A DNA stretch of 64,000 bases from Candidatus Methylomirabilota bacterium. GTDB lineage: Bacteria > Methylomirabilota > Methylomirabilia > Rokubacteriales > CSP1-6. The DNA is taken from NCBI GenBank assembly GCA_035315345.1, contig DATFYA010000189.1, positions 1 through 64,000 of the forward strand, read 5' to 3'. Position 1 is the stretch's first letter. Each line of letters starts with the position of its first letter. Below the pieces are notes generated by a model. The model saw only the letters and a program-made list of their open reading frames with translations. It ran no database searches and was not told the origin of the DNA. The position numbers and the translations under genes are program-made. Below, piece by piece: positions 8,563-17,327 of the stretch.

Positions 8563-9435
8563 CTACCTGGCCTGCGTCCTGGACATGGCCCGCAGGCGCG
8601 CCACCCGCTCCGCGATGGGAGGATGCGTCGAGAACAGGGTCGTCCAGCCGCCCCCGGTGAGCGGGTTGACGATGAACAGATGCGCGGTCGCCGGGGTGGC
8701 GTCCTGCATCGGAGCCATCTTCGAAGCCATCTCGAGCTTCTCGAGCGCCTTGGCGAGCCCCCACGGCTGGCCCGCCATCTGGGCCCCGCTGGCGTCGGCC
8801 TGGTACTCGCGGGAGCGCGACACCGCGAGCTGGATCAGGGTGGCGGCGATGGGCGCCACCACGATCATGAGCAGTCCGCCCAGCACGCCGCCTCCGCCGG
8901 ACTCGTGCTCGTCGCTGTCACGACGGCCGCCGCCGAAGATCATCGCCCACTGGGCCATGTGGGCCACGTAGGTGATGGCGCCGGCCAGCGTCGCGGCGAT
9001 CGCCATGATGAGGGTGTCGCGGTTCTGCACGTGGGAGAGCTCGTGGGCCAGCACGCCTTCCAGCTCCTCTTCGCTCATGATGCGCATGATGCCGTCGGTC
9101 ACTGCGACCGCGGCATGCTGCGGGTTCCGGCCCGTCGCGAACGCGTTCGGCGTCTCGTCGGGCAGGAGATAGATCCGTGGCATCGGGATCCCGGCCCGGG
9201 TTGCCAGGGTCCGGACGATCCGGTAGAGGGCGGGCGCCTGGGCCTCGGCCACCGGCTGGGCCCGGTACATGGCCAGCACGATGCGGTCCGAGAACCAGTA
9301 GCTGCCGAAGTTCATCACCATGGCCATGACGAAGGCCAGGATCATGCCCTGCTGTCCGCCGAGGGCCCCGCCGATGAGCACGAGCAGCACGGTCAGCGCC
9401 GCCAGCAGGACACCGGTTTTCACGAGGTTGCCCAT
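8563..9435 (-). CDS. htpX: Membrane zinc metalloprotease HtpX
   Basis: The 290-residue protein has paired N-terminal membrane segments (~7-22 and 31-45), the zinc motif HELSH (His131, Glu132, His135) followed by VQNRD, two more membrane segments (~145-160, 185-205) and the third zinc ligand in the [11 protein letters not shown] region. HtpX degrades misfolded inner-membrane proteins on the cytoplasmic side. The '[14 protein letters not shown]' C-terminus is typical. GGGAGG lies upstream of the ATG. It is separate from ccmA, 110 bp away. Confidence 0.95.
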   Translation of the reverse strand: MGNLVKTGVLLAALTVLLVLIGGALGGQQGMILAFVMAMVMNFGSYWFSDRIVLAMYRAQPVAEAQAPALYRIVRTLATRAGIPMPRIYLLPDETPNAFATGRNPQHAAVAVTDGIMRIMSEEELEGVLAHELSHVQNRDTLIMAIAATLAGAITYVAHMAQWAMIFGGGRRDSDEHESGGGGVLGGLLMIVVAPIAATLIQLAVSRSREYQADASGAQMAGQPWGLAKALEKLEMASKMAPMQDATPATAHLFIVNPLTGGGWTTLFSTHPPIAERVARLRAMSRTQAR

Positions 9436-9511
9436 GGGTTCGTCCTCCCGAACGGAATGTAGCAGTCGGCCCCCAGAGCGTCAAGCCGACGGGCATTTAC
9501 GGGCTTTTCGG

Positions 9512-9540
9512 TTGACAAGGGGTAACCCGGTGCATATACT
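9512..9540 (+). promoter_or_regulatory. Strong sigma70-type promoter for yceD-rpmF-plsX-fab
   Basis: The -35 box TTGACA (9512-9517) is a perfect match. The -10 box TATACT (9535-9540) differs from consensus at one base, and the spacer is exactly 17 nt. Transcription would start near 9547, leaving a leader of about 75 nt before yceD. This is the best promoter in the window and feeds the largest housekeeping operon. Confidence 0.85.
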
Positions 9541-9620
9541 GACCCGTCCGAATAGAAAACGCCTTAATTGATCGAAACTTACGTAAGATAGCCGAGTCAG
9601 AGGCTAGCCCGGGGTCCTCA

Positions 9621-10130
9621 GTGCTCATCCGTGTCGCCGAGATTCCTGCCGAGGGTCTGCGCATCGAGGGCGTGGCAGACTTTCCGCGCCCGTTCCAGGA
9701 TGCCGCGTGGGCGCTGGACGACCTTTCGCTGATCGTCGAGAAGGACGACGACGTGGTCGTCGTCCGCGGGGACTTCTCGGCCCGCGTCCCGCTGGCCTGC
9801 GGCCGCTGCCTCGAGTCCTACGACGTCACGGTGCACCCGTCGGTGGACGCCCGCTTCGTGCCCGGCCCGGCCACCCGGGGCGAGGAGCGCGAGCTGGGCG
9901 CCGACGACCTGGAGACCGACGTCTATCACAACGGCCAGCTCGATCTCACCGCGCTGCTCGAGACCGAGGCGACGCTGGCCCTGCCCATGAAGCCGCTGTG
10001 CCGCGAGGCCTGCCAGGGCCTGTGCCCGGTGTGCGGCGTCAATCGCAACGTCACGCGCTGCGCGTGCGAGACGCACGCGCCCGATCCGCGCTGGGCGGCC
10101 CTCAAGGGCTGGGCCGAGCGTACGAGATAG
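9621..10130 (+). CDS. yceD: YceD/DUF177 family protein (23S rRNA accumulation protein)
   Basis: The 169-residue protein carries the family's four-cysteine layout: a CGRC pair (LACGRCLES, ~60) and a C-terminal C-x3-C / CPVC set (LCREACQGLCPVCGVN, ~127-142) that may bind metal. YceD is almost always encoded before rpmF and affects 23S rRNA levels or ribosomal subunit assembly. The start is GTG at 9621. It is the first gene after the strong promoter. Confidence 0.9.
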   Translation: MLIRVAEIPAEGLRIEGVADFPRPFQDAAWALDDLSLIVEKDDDVVVVRGDFSARVPLACGRCLESYDVTVHPSVDARFVPGPATRGEERELGADDLETDVYHNGQLDLTALLETEATLALPMKPLCREACQGLCPVCGVNRNVTRCACETHAPDPRWAALKGWAERTR

Positions 10131-10140
10131 GAGACTCCCG

Positions 10141-10323
10141 ATGCCTCTGCCGAAGCGACGTCACTCCAAGACGCGCGGCCGCAAGCGGCGCACCCACTAC
10201 AAGATGGCCGCGCCGACTCGCTCGCTCTGCCCGCAGTGCCGCGAGGTCAAGCCGCCGCATCGCATCTGCCCGCACTGCGGCTTCTACAAGGGACGCGAAG
10301 TCATCTCGGTCGAGGGAGAATAG
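10141..10323 (+). CDS. rpmF: Large ribosomal subunit protein bL32
   Basis: The 60-residue basic protein starts MPLPKRRHSKTRGRKRRTHY and has two CXXC pairs (CPQC, CPHC), the zinc-binding C+ form of bL32. GGAG lies just upstream of the ATG. Its place between yceD and plsX is the standard bacterial arrangement linking ribosome and lipid synthesis. Confidence 0.98.
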   Translation: MPLPKRRHSKTRGRKRRTHYKMAAPTRSLCPQCREVKPPHRICPHCGFYKGREVISVEGE

Positions 10324-10351
10324 TTCTTTCCGGCTGGCCCCGGGCGTGCCA

Positions 10352-10357
10352 TAAGAT
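10352..10357 (+). promoter_or_regulatory. Possible -10 box for a leaderless plsX transcript
   Basis: TAAGAT (TANNNT) ends 7 nt before the plsX ATG, and no Shine-Dalgarno sequence lies between. There is no clear -35. It is grouped with the same geometry at five other starts. Confidence 0.3.
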
Positions 10358-10364
10358 CGGCGCC

Positions 10365-11390
10365 ATGAAGATCGCGGTCGACGCCATGGGAGGCGATTTC
10401 GGACCCGCCGTCGTGGTCGAGGGCGCGGTGGCGGCGTGCCGCGAGTTCAGCCTCGAATCCGTGCTGGTGGGCGACAAGTCGGCCATCGAGCGGGAGATCA
10501 CCCGGCTCCGAGCCCAGGACCTGCCGGTCACGGTGCGCCACGCCTCGCAGGTGGTGGGCATGGCCGAATCGCCCTCGCAGGCCCTGCGCCGCAAGCGCGA
10601 CTCCTCCCTGCGCGTCGCGGCCGAGCTGGTGAAGGATGGCGAGTGCGGTGCGCTGGTATCGGCGGGCAACACCGGGGCTGCCATGGCCATCAGCATGTTC
10701 GTGCTGGGCGTGTTGCCCGGCGTGGACCGGCCCGCGATCGCGGCCCCGCTGCCGAGCCTGTCCGGCTACACCGTGCTCATCGACGCGGGGGCCAACGTCG
10801 ATCCCAAGCCGCGCCACCTCTTCCAGTTCGCGGTGATGGGGCACATCTACTCGCGCCACATCGTGGGCAAGGACAACCCGCGGGTGGGCATCCTCTCGGT
10901 GGGCGAGGAGGAAGGCAAGGGCAACGAGCTGACCAAGGAGGCCTTCGAGGAGCTCCGGGGCTCGTCGCTGAACTTCATCGGCAACATCGAGGGGCGCGAC
11001 ATCTACAACGGCCGCTGCGACGTGGTGGTGACCGACGGCTTCACCGGCAACGTGTGCCTGAAGGTGTCCGAGAGCCTCGCCGAGATGCTCACCGCGATGA
11101 TCCGCGAGGAGCTCTCGCGGGACATGATGTCGCTGGCGGGCGCCGCGCTCTCCAAGCGCGCCTTTGCGCGGCTGAAGAAGCGGGTCGACTACACCGAGAT
11201 GGGCGGCGCGCCGCTGCTGGGCATGAACGGCGCCGCGATCATCTGTCACGGCGCCTCGCCGGTGAAGGCGATCAAGAACGCGGTCCGGGTGGCGGCGGAA
11301 TGGGTTCGCAACGACGTGAACCAGCACATCAAGACCGCTCTCGAGGCCGAAGCGGTGCTGGCCGAGGGGCGGGAGGGAGGCCGCGAATGA
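10365..11390 (+). CDS. plsX: Phosphate acyltransferase PlsX
   Basis: The 341-residue protein begins MKIAVDAMGGDFGP, the signature N-terminus of PlsX, and contains SAGNTGA and DGFTGN motifs. It makes acyl-phosphate from acyl-ACP for PlsY in phosphatidic acid synthesis, at the cytoplasmic membrane. I chose ATG 10365; longer readings upstream overlap rpmF and show no homology. TAAGAT ends 7 nt before the ATG, so an internal leaderless promoter is possible in addition to read-through. The stop overlaps the fabH start. Confidence 0.96.
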   Translation: MKIAVDAMGGDFGPAVVVEGAVAACREFSLESVLVGDKSAIEREITRLRAQDLPVTVRHASQVVGMAESPSQALRRKRDSSLRVAAELVKDGECGALVSAGNTGAAMAISMFVLGVLPGVDRPAIAAPLPSLSGYTVLIDAGANVDPKPRHLFQFAVMGHIYSRHIVGKDNPRVGILSVGEEEGKGNELTKEAFEELRGSSLNFIGNIEGRDIYNGRCDVVVTDGFTGNVCLKVSESLAEMLTAMIREELSRDMMSLAGAALSKRAFARLKKRVDYTEMGGAPLLGMNGAAIICHGASPVKAIKNAVRVAAEWVRNDVNQHIKTALEAEAVLAEGREGGRE

Positions 11391-12370
11391 ACCGGGCCCG
11401 CATCATCGGTGTCGGATCCTACGCCCCCTCGCGGATCTTGACGAACCAGGAGCTGGAGAAGATGGTCGATACCTCCGACGAGTGGATCGTCCAGCGCACC
11501 GGCATCCGGGAGCGGCGCATCGTGGACGAGGGCGAGGGGCCGTCGGACCTGGCCGTCCGCGCGGCGCGGCAGGCGATGGACCGGGCCCAGGTGGCGCCGG
11601 ACGAGATCGACTTCGTCGTGGTGGGGACCACCGCCGGCGACATGCACTTCCCGACCACCGCGAACCTGGTGCAGCACAAGCTGGGCTGCCGCAACGCGGG
11701 CTCGGTGGACGTCTACGCGGCGTGCGCGGGCTCCGTCTACAGCCTCTCCATCGGGGCCCAGTACGTGCAGACCGGCAAGTACCGCACCGTGCTCTGCATC
11801 GGGGCGGAGTGCCTGTCGCGCATCACCGACTTCACCGACCGCGGCACCTGCATCCTGCTCGCCGACGCGGCGGGCGCGGCGGTGCTGCGGCCGTCCCCCG
11901 AGGACGGGGCGGGCATCATCGACACCGATCTCTACTCGGACGGCCGCTACGGCGATCTCCTCATCCAGCCGGCGGGCGGCTCCCTCCGGCCGGCCACCCA
12001 CGAGACGGTGGACCAGCGCCTGCACTTCGCGCGCATGAAGGGCAACGAGGTCTTCAAGGTGGCGGTGCGCATGTTCGGGGACTGCGCGGAGCGCATTCTC
12101 AAGAACAACGGGTTCACCGCCGCCGATCTCGATCTGTTCGTGCCCCACCAGGCCAACCTGCGCATCATCGAGGCCGCGGTGAAGCGGCTGCGGGTGCCGA
12201 TGGAGCGGGTGATGGTCAACGTCGATCGCTACGGCAACACCGGGGCGGCCTCGGTGTACGTGGCCATGGCCGAGGCCCTCGAGGCCGGACGCATCAAGCC
12301 CAACGACCTCGTCCTGCTGGCCGCCTTCGGAGGCGGCTTCACCTGGGGAGCCGTGCTCCTGCGATGGTAG
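11387..12370 (+). CDS. fabH: 3-oxoacyl-ACP synthase III (KAS III)
   Basis: The 327-residue protein has the Cys-His-Asn triad of KAS III: Cys113 in DVYAACAGSVY, His in VPHQANLRI and Asn in YGNTGAAS. It condenses acetyl-CoA (or a branched starter) with malonyl-ACP to start fatty acid synthesis. ATG 11387 overlaps the plsX stop, and its end overlaps fabD by 7 nt. Length and motifs are typical. Confidence 0.97.
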   Translation: MNRARIIGVGSYAPSRILTNQELEKMVDTSDEWIVQRTGIRERRIVDEGEGPSDLAVRAARQAMDRAQVAPDEIDFVVVGTTAGDMHFPTTANLVQHKLGCRNAGSVDVYAACAGSVYSLSIGAQYVQTGKYRTVLCIGAECLSRITDFTDRGTCILLADAAGAAVLRPSPEDGAGIIDTDLYSDGRYGDLLIQPAGGSLRPATHETVDQRLHFARMKGNEVFKVAVRMFGDCAERILKNNGFTAADLDLFVPHQANLRIIEAAVKRLRVPMERVMVNVDRYGNTGAASVYVAMAEALEAGRIKPNDLVLLAAFGGGFTWGAVLLRW

Positions 12371-13314
12371 CGGGCGGGATCGCGTTCCTCTTCCCCGGTC
12401 AGGGCTCGCAGGAGGTCGGGATGGGCCGGGCTCTCTCGGAGGCCTCGCCGGCGGCCGCCGCGGTATGGGCCGAGGCCGACGCCGCGCTCGGCTTCGCGCT
12501 CTCGCGGCTCTGCTTCGAAGGCCCCGAGGCCGATCTGGCGCTGACCGCCAACACGCAGCCCGCGGTGCTCACCGCGAGCGTGGCCGCGGCGGCCGCGCTG
12601 GCCGAGCGCGGGGTCACTCCGCGGCTCGCGGCCGGCCACAGCCTCGGGGAGTACTCGGCGCTGGTGGTGGGCGGCGCCCTGCAATTCGCGGATGCGGTCC
12701 GGCTGGTGCGCCGGCGCGGCGAGTTCATGCAGGAGGCGGTCCCGGTCGGCACCGGGGCGATGGCCGCGCTGCTCGGTCTGGATCTGGCCACCGCCGAGCA
12801 GCTGTGCGCCGAGGCCGCGCAGGGTGAGGTGGTCGGGGTGGCCAACATCAACTCGCCGGGCCAGATTGCCATCGCCGGGCACCGGGCCGCGGTGGAGCGC
12901 GCGGTGGCGGGCGCGGCCGCGCGCGGGGCCAAGAAGAGCGTGATGCTGCCGGTGAGCGCTCCCTTCCACTGCGCGCTGATGAAGCCGGCGGCGGACCGCC
13001 TCGCCGCGGAGCTGGAGCGGGTGCCGGTGGGCGCGCCCCGCATCGCGGTGGTGCGCAACGTCGACGCGGGCGTGACCATCACCGCCGACGAGGTGAAGCC
13101 GTTCCTGGTGCAGCAGGTGGCGAGCCCGGTGCGCTGGACCGAGTGCACGGCGCGGCTGCAGCGCGAGGGGGCGACCGCGTTCGTCGAGGTCGGCCCCGGA
13201 CGCGTGCTGACCGGGCTGCTCAAGCGCACGCTCGACGGCGTTCGCGGCCACAACGTGGACGATCCGGCGTCGCTGGAGAAGGCGGTTGGCGCCGTCCGGG
13301 GAGGCGCCGCGTGA
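12364..13314 (+). CDS. fabD: Malonyl-CoA:ACP transacylase
   Basis: The 316-residue protein shows FLFPGQGSQ at the N-terminus, the nucleophile elbow GHSLGE (Ser93) and the conserved SAPFHCALM with catalytic His. It loads malonyl groups onto ACP for FabH and FabF. ATG 12364 lies within the end of fabH, and its stop overlaps the GTG of fabG, so translation is coupled through the cluster. Confidence 0.97.
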   Translation: MVAGGIAFLFPGQGSQEVGMGRALSEASPAAAAVWAEADAALGFALSRLCFEGPEADLALTANTQPAVLTASVAAAAALAERGVTPRLAAGHSLGEYSALVVGGALQFADAVRLVRRRGEFMQEAVPVGTGAMAALLGLDLATAEQLCAEAAQGEVVGVANINSPGQIAIAGHRAAVERAVAGAAARGAKKSVMLPVSAPFHCALMKPAADRLAAELERVPVGAPRIAVVRNVDAGVTITADEVKPFLVQQVASPVRWTECTARLQREGATAFVEVGPGRVLTGLLKRTLDGVRGHNVDDPASLEKAVGAVRGGAA

Positions 13315-14063
13315 CCGAGGCCAAGTCCCTGGCCGGAAAGGTCGCGATCGTCACCGGTGGCGGGCGCGGCATCGGTCTCGCCATCGCTCGCGCGCTGGCA
13401 GACGACGGCGCCTCCGTGGTAGTCTCTGGCCGCGACGCGGCGCGTCTCGACGCGGCGGTGAAGGAGCTCGAGGCGTTGGGCGGGGCGGCGTTGGCGGTCG
13501 CGGCGGACGCGGCGAAGCGCGAGGACGTCGATCGCCTGGTGGAGGCGACCCGGGAGCGCTTCGGCCGCATCGACGTGGCGGTCAACAACGCGGGCATCAC
13601 GCGCGACCAGCTCCTGGTCCGGATGAAGGACGACGACTGGGACCAGGTGCTCGACACGAACCTGCGCGGGGTGTTCCTGATGACCCGCGCGGTGGGCAAG
13701 GTGATGATCAGGCAGAAGAGCGGGCGCATCATCAATATCGCGTCCACCGCCGGGGCCATGGGCAATCCCGGGCAGGTGAACTACTCGGCGGCCAAGGCGG
13801 GAGTGATCGGGCTCACCAAGGCCGCCGCGCGGGAGCTCGCGCACTGGAACATCCTCGTGAACGCGGTGGCTCCCGGTCTCATCGAGACCGACATGGCGGC
13901 CGCGATTCCCGCGGAGGCGCGGGAGGCGATGCTCCAGCAGGTGCCGCTCAAGCGGATCGGGCAGGGGCGCGAGGTGGCGGAGGTGGTGCGGTTCCTCGCC
14001 GGCGAGGGCGCGAGCTACATCACCGGGCAGACGATTCACGTCAACGGCGGGCTGTACGTGTGA
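13311..14063 (+). CDS. fabG: 3-oxoacyl-ACP reductase
   Basis: This 250-residue classical SDR has the NADPH motif TGGGRGIG (~15-22), NNAG, the catalytic Ser in NIAS and YSAAK (Tyr and Lys). It reduces 3-oxoacyl-ACP in chain elongation. Its place between fabD and acpP marks it as the biosynthetic FabG, unlike the two other SDRs in the window. GTG 13311 overlaps the fabD stop. Confidence 0.96.
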   Translation: MTEAKSLAGKVAIVTGGGRGIGLAIARALADDGASVVVSGRDAARLDAAVKELEALGGAALAVAADAAKREDVDRLVEATRERFGRIDVAVNNAGITRDQLLVRMKDDDWDQVLDTNLRGVFLMTRAVGKVMIRQKSGRIINIASTAGAMGNPGQVNYSAAKAGVIGLTKAAARELAHWNILVNAVAPGLIETDMAAAIPAEAREAMLQQVPLKRIGQGREVAEVVRFLAGEGASYITGQTIHVNGGLYV

Positions 14064-14109
14064 CCACGAAGCCTTTCAGATCAAGCGAAGTCAGTCAGGG
14101 AGGGAGGGC

Positions 14110-14346
14110 ATGGCCAAGCCGGTCGAGGAGCGGGTGAAGGAGATCATCGTCGAGCAGCTGGGCGTCGAGGAAGACGAGGTATTGCCCGCCGCGAAGTTCA
14201 TCGAGGACCTCGGAGCGGATTCCCTCGATACGGTGGAGCTCGTGATGGCCTTCGAGGAGGAGTTCGACCTCGAGATCCCCGACGAGGACGCCGAGAAGAT
14301 CGCCACCGTCGGAGACGCCATCAGCTACATCAAGGAGAACTCGTAG
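14110..14346 (+). CDS. acpP: Acyl carrier protein
   Basis: This 78-residue acidic protein contains the DSLD motif with Ser38, the phosphopantetheine site. A strong GGGAGGGAGG ribosome site precedes the ATG, fitting a highly translated gene, and unlike its neighbours it is separated by 46 bp from fabG. It carries growing acyl chains for all fab enzymes. Confidence 0.97.
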   Translation: MAKPVEERVKEIIVEQLGVEEDEVLPAAKFIEDLGADSLDTVELVMAFEEEFDLEIPDEDAEKIATVGDAISYIKENS

Positions 14347-14365
14347 GGCGCGGGCGGAGCCGGCG

Positions 14366-15613
14366 ATGGTGGAGGCGCGCCGAGTCGTCGTCACCGGGGT
14401 GGGGGCCGTCACCCCCGTGGGCAACACGGCCGAGGAGTTCTGGGCCGCGCTGCTCCAGGGCAAGTCGGGCATCGGCCCCATCACGCGCTTCGACGCCGGG
14501 CCGCTGCCCACCAAGATCGCGGGGGAGGTCAAGGGCTTCGACTCCCTCCGGTTCATCGACAAGAAGGACGACCGCAAGTTCGACCCGTTCCTCAAGTACG
14601 CGATCGCCTGCGCGGCGATGGCGGTAGAGGACGCGGGCCTGAACGTGGAGCGGGTGGACCGCACCCGCTTCGGGGTGCTGGTGGGCTCCGGAATCGGCGG
14701 CATCACCACCCTCCTGGAGACGCACAAGGTGCTGCTCGAGAAGGGGCCGGACCGCGTCTCGCCGTTCTTCATCCCGATGCTGATCATCAACATGGCCTCG
14801 GGGCTCATCTCGATGCGCTTCGGGGCCAAGGGCCCGAATTCCTCGATCGTCACCGCGTGCGCCACCGGCAACCACGCCATCGGCGACGCGATGAAGATCA
14901 TCCAGCGCAACGACGCCGACGTCATGATCGCGGGCGGGTCGGAGGCGATCATCCTGCCCCTGACCTTCGCGGGCTTCTGCCAGATGAAGGCCATGTCGAC
15001 GCGGAACGACGAGCCCACGCGGGCGAGCCGGCCCTTCGACGCGGCGCGGGACGGCTTCGTGTGCGGGGAAGGCGGCGGCCTGCTGGTGCTGGAGTCGCTC
15101 GATCACGCCCTCGCGCGGGACGCGCGCATCTACGCGGAGGTGGTGGGCTACGGGATGACCGGCGACGCGCACCACATGACCGCGCCGGATCCGGAGGCGG
15201 ACGGCGCCGCGCGGGCCATGTCGCTGGCGGTGCGCGACGCGGGGATCGAGCCGTCGACGGTCGGCTACATCAACGCGCACGGGACCTCGACGCCCTACAA
15301 CGACAAGTCGGAGACCATGGCGATCAAGCGGGTCTTCGGCGAGCATGCGCGCAAGCTGGCGGTCTCGTCCACCAAGTCGATGACCGGGCATCTCCTCGGG
15401 GCGGCCGGCGGCATCGAGGCCATCGCGACCGCGCTGGCCATCCATCACGGCGTGCTGCCCCCGACGATCAACTACGAGAGCCCGGATCCGGATTGCGATC
15501 TCGACTACGTGCCCAACCAGGCGCGCAAGCAGGACGTGGAGATCGCGCTGAGCAATGCCTTCGGATTCGGCGGCACCAACGCCACCCTCGTCTTCCGGAA
15601 GTATCGCGCCTAG
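14366..15613 (+). CDS. fabF: 3-oxoacyl-ACP synthase II (KAS II)
   Basis: The 415-residue ketosynthase has the Cys-His-His triad: Cys in [11 protein letters not shown], His in NAHGTSTP and His in [11 protein letters not shown]. It extends acyl-ACP chains. It follows acpP by 19 bp. The next frame starts directly after its stop with no gap. Confidence 0.97.
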   Translation: MVEARRVVVTGVGAVTPVGNTAEEFWAALLQGKSGIGPITRFDAGPLPTKIAGEVKGFDSLRFIDKKDDRKFDPFLKYAIACAAMAVEDAGLNVERVDRTRFGVLVGSGIGGITTLLETHKVLLEKGPDRVSPFFIPMLIINMASGLISMRFGAKGPNSSIVTACATGNHAIGDAMKIIQRNDADVMIAGGSEAIILPLTFAGFCQMKAMSTRNDEPTRASRPFDAARDGFVCGEGGGLLVLESLDHALARDARIYAEVVGYGMTGDAHHMTAPDPEADGAARAMSLAVRDAGIEPSTVGYINAHGTSTPYNDKSETMAIKRVFGEHARKLAVSSTKSMTGHLLGAAGGIEAIATALAIHHGVLPPTINYESPDPDCDLDYVPNQARKQDVEIALSNAFGFGGTNATLVFRKYRA

Positions 15614-16063
15614 TTGACCGCCGCGGTCGACCCGCGGGAGGCGCTGGGCCGGCGCCTCGCCCACTCCTTTCGCGACCGCGATCTGCTCTGGGAGGCGCTC
15701 ACCCACCGGTCGTTCGCCAACGAAAATCCGGGCGCGGCCGACAACGAGCGGCTCGCGCTCCTCGGCGACGCGGTGCTCGGCCTCGTGGTGGCCGAGCGCC
15801 TGCTCGCCGACACGCCCGCGGAGCCGGTCGGGGTGCTGACCCCGCGGCGCGCCGCGCTGGTGTCCGGCGAGAACCTCGCCCGCTGGGCGCGCGATCTGGG
15901 CCTCGGCGCGCACCTGCGGCTCGGACGCGGCGAGGCGCAGACCGGCGGACGCGACAAGGACTCGATGCTCGCCACCGCGCTGGAAGCCGTGCTCGGCGTG
16001 ATCTACCGCGAGGGCGGCCTCGACGCGTGCCGGCGCGCGGTCGCCGCGCTGGCCGTGTGGTAA
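15614..16063 (+). CDS. Shortened RNase III-fold protein lacking the dsRBD and two metal ligands
   Basis: The 149-residue protein aligns over the whole RNase III catalytic domain: LTHRSFANE, NERLALLGDAVLG (residues 44-56) and KDSMLATALEAVLG (~115-128). Relative to Aquifex RNase III, Glu37 and Asp44 equivalents (Glu45, Asp52) and Glu110 (Glu124) are kept. Glu40 has become Ala48 and Asp107 has become Thr121. No double-stranded RNA binding domain follows: the chain ends at 16063 and the next gene starts at 16073, with no frameshifted remnant. Genes for full rnc often follow fabF, so this is the positional rnc, but cleavage activity is doubtful. The TTG start abuts the fabF stop. Confidence 0.8.
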   Translation: MTAAVDPREALGRRLAHSFRDRDLLWEALTHRSFANENPGAADNERLALLGDAVLGLVVAERLLADTPAEPVGVLTPRRAALVSGENLARWARDLGLGAHLRLGRGEAQTGGRDKDSMLATALEAVLGVIYREGGLDACRRAVAALAVW

Positions 16064-16072
16064 CCTGCACCC

Positions 16073-17221
16073 ATGCGCCTGTGGCCCTTCTCCTCGACCA
16101 CGCACGAGCTGAACGGGATCACGCCCGAGGGCTATCCGGTCATCGAGGATCTGCTGCGGCGCAACGTGGAGGACATCTTCCGCGTCGAGCGCCAGGAGGT
16201 GCGCGGAGCGACCTTCGGATGGGGCGGGACGCTCCTGGTCGAGCCGGCGCGCGCCCTCGCCCTGATCGAGCCGCGCTTCAAGTCGTTCGGCTACTCGCCG
16301 TTCCTGGGCCGGCAGGGAGATCTGGTGTGGATCCGGGCGGTGCCGCTCGGCGAGGTGGGGGAGCGGGGTCGCTCCAGCACCAACATCGTGCTGTTCGTGC
16401 TCACCGTGATCTCCACGCTCGCGGCCGGCTTCATGTTGAGCGGCTCGTTTCCGTTCGTCACGTTCAACCCGCTCCTGCAGCCGGCCAAGCTGCTCGACGG
16501 GGTTCCCTTCGCGTTCACCCTGCTCGCGATCCTCGGCACGCACGAGTTCGGGCACTACTTCACCGCACGCCACTACGGCGCGTCGGTGAGCCTGCCCTTC
16601 TTCATCCCGGCTCCGCCTCCCATCTTCCTGTTCGGCACCATGGGGGCGGTGATCCGGATGCGCTCGCCCGCACGCGACCGCAACTCGCTGTTCGACATCG
16701 CGGTGGCCGGGCCGCTGGCCGGGCTGGTGGTGGCGATCCCCGCGCTGCTCCTCGGCCTCAGCTGGTCGCGGGTCGGCATGGTGCTGCCCGAGCACACCGG
16801 GATCACCTTCGGCGACTCGATCCTGATGCGGGGCCTGACCTGGCTGGTGTTCGGGCCGATCCCTCAGGGCATGGACGTCTTCGTGCACCCGGTCGCGCTC
16901 GCGGGCTGGGTCGGACTGTTCGTCACCGCGCTGAACCTGTTCCCGGTGGGTCAGCTCGACGGCGGGCGGATCGTCTACGCCCTCTTCGGGCCGTGGCACC
17001 GGCAGGTGTCCATCGCGACCTTCGTGGCGCTCATGGCGCTGGGCGCGCTGTTTCGCTCGCCGAACTGGATCGTGTTCGCGGGCCTGATCCTGCTGCTGAT
17101 GGGCTTCCACCACGCGCCGCCGCTCGACGACCTCACCCCGATCTCCCCGCGCCGCTACGTCCTCGGCGTCTTCTGTCTGATCCTCCTCGTCCTCCTGATT
17201 CCGCCCGTCCCGATCAGCTAG
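16073..17221 (+). CDS. Site-2 protease family membrane metalloprotease (M50)
   Basis: The 382-residue protein has a soluble N-terminal domain (1-100), then about seven or eight membrane segments. The zinc motif HEFGH (His157, Glu158, His161) and the third-ligand motif NLFPVGQLDGG (~283-293) are both present. It resembles the EGY/S2P plant-type proteases (long N-domain, PFFIPAPPP loop) rather than RseP, and has no PDZ domain. Such enzymes cleave membrane-bound substrates; the target here is unknown. TAACCT ends 6 nt before the ATG with no ribosome site, but part of it is the stop codon of the previous gene. Confidence 0.9.
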   Translation: MRLWPFSSTTHELNGITPEGYPVIEDLLRRNVEDIFRVERQEVRGATFGWGGTLLVEPARALALIEPRFKSFGYSPFLGRQGDLVWIRAVPLGEVGERGRSSTNIVLFVLTVISTLAAGFMLSGSFPFVTFNPLLQPAKLLDGVPFAFTLLAILGTHEFGHYFTARHYGASVSLPFFIPAPPPIFLFGTMGAVIRMRSPARDRNSLFDIAVAGPLAGLVVAIPALLLGLSWSRVGMVLPEHTGITFGDSILMRGLTWLVFGPIPQGMDVFVHPVALAGWVGLFVTALNLFPVGQLDGGRIVYALFGPWHRQVSIATFVALMALGALFRSPNWIVFAGLILLLMGFHHAPPLDDLTPISPRRYVLGVFCLILLVLLIPPVPIS

Positions 17222-17265
17222 GCCGCCCGAAATGTAGGAATGCAAGACCTGACCCCGGTGTAAGA

Positions 17266-17287
17266 TTGCCGCGCTTTGCGTTGGCAA
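17266..17287 (+). terminator. Weak hairpin after the site-2 protease gene
   Basis: TTGCC (17266-17270) pairs with GGCAA (17283-17287), with an inner CGC-TTT-GCG stem. There is no U-tract, so termination activity is uncertain. The 106-bp gap otherwise shows only an AT-richer stretch that could hold the promoter of the next gene. Confidence 0.3.
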
Positions 17288-17327
17288 CCGCTCGTCACCG
17301 TCCGTATCGCCGGGGAGACATCCGCAC

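Noticed and set aside
15614-16072. A frameshift explaining the missing dsRBD of the RNase III homologue
   Set aside because: Only 9 nt lie between its stop and the next gene, which is itself intact, so there is no room for a remnant.
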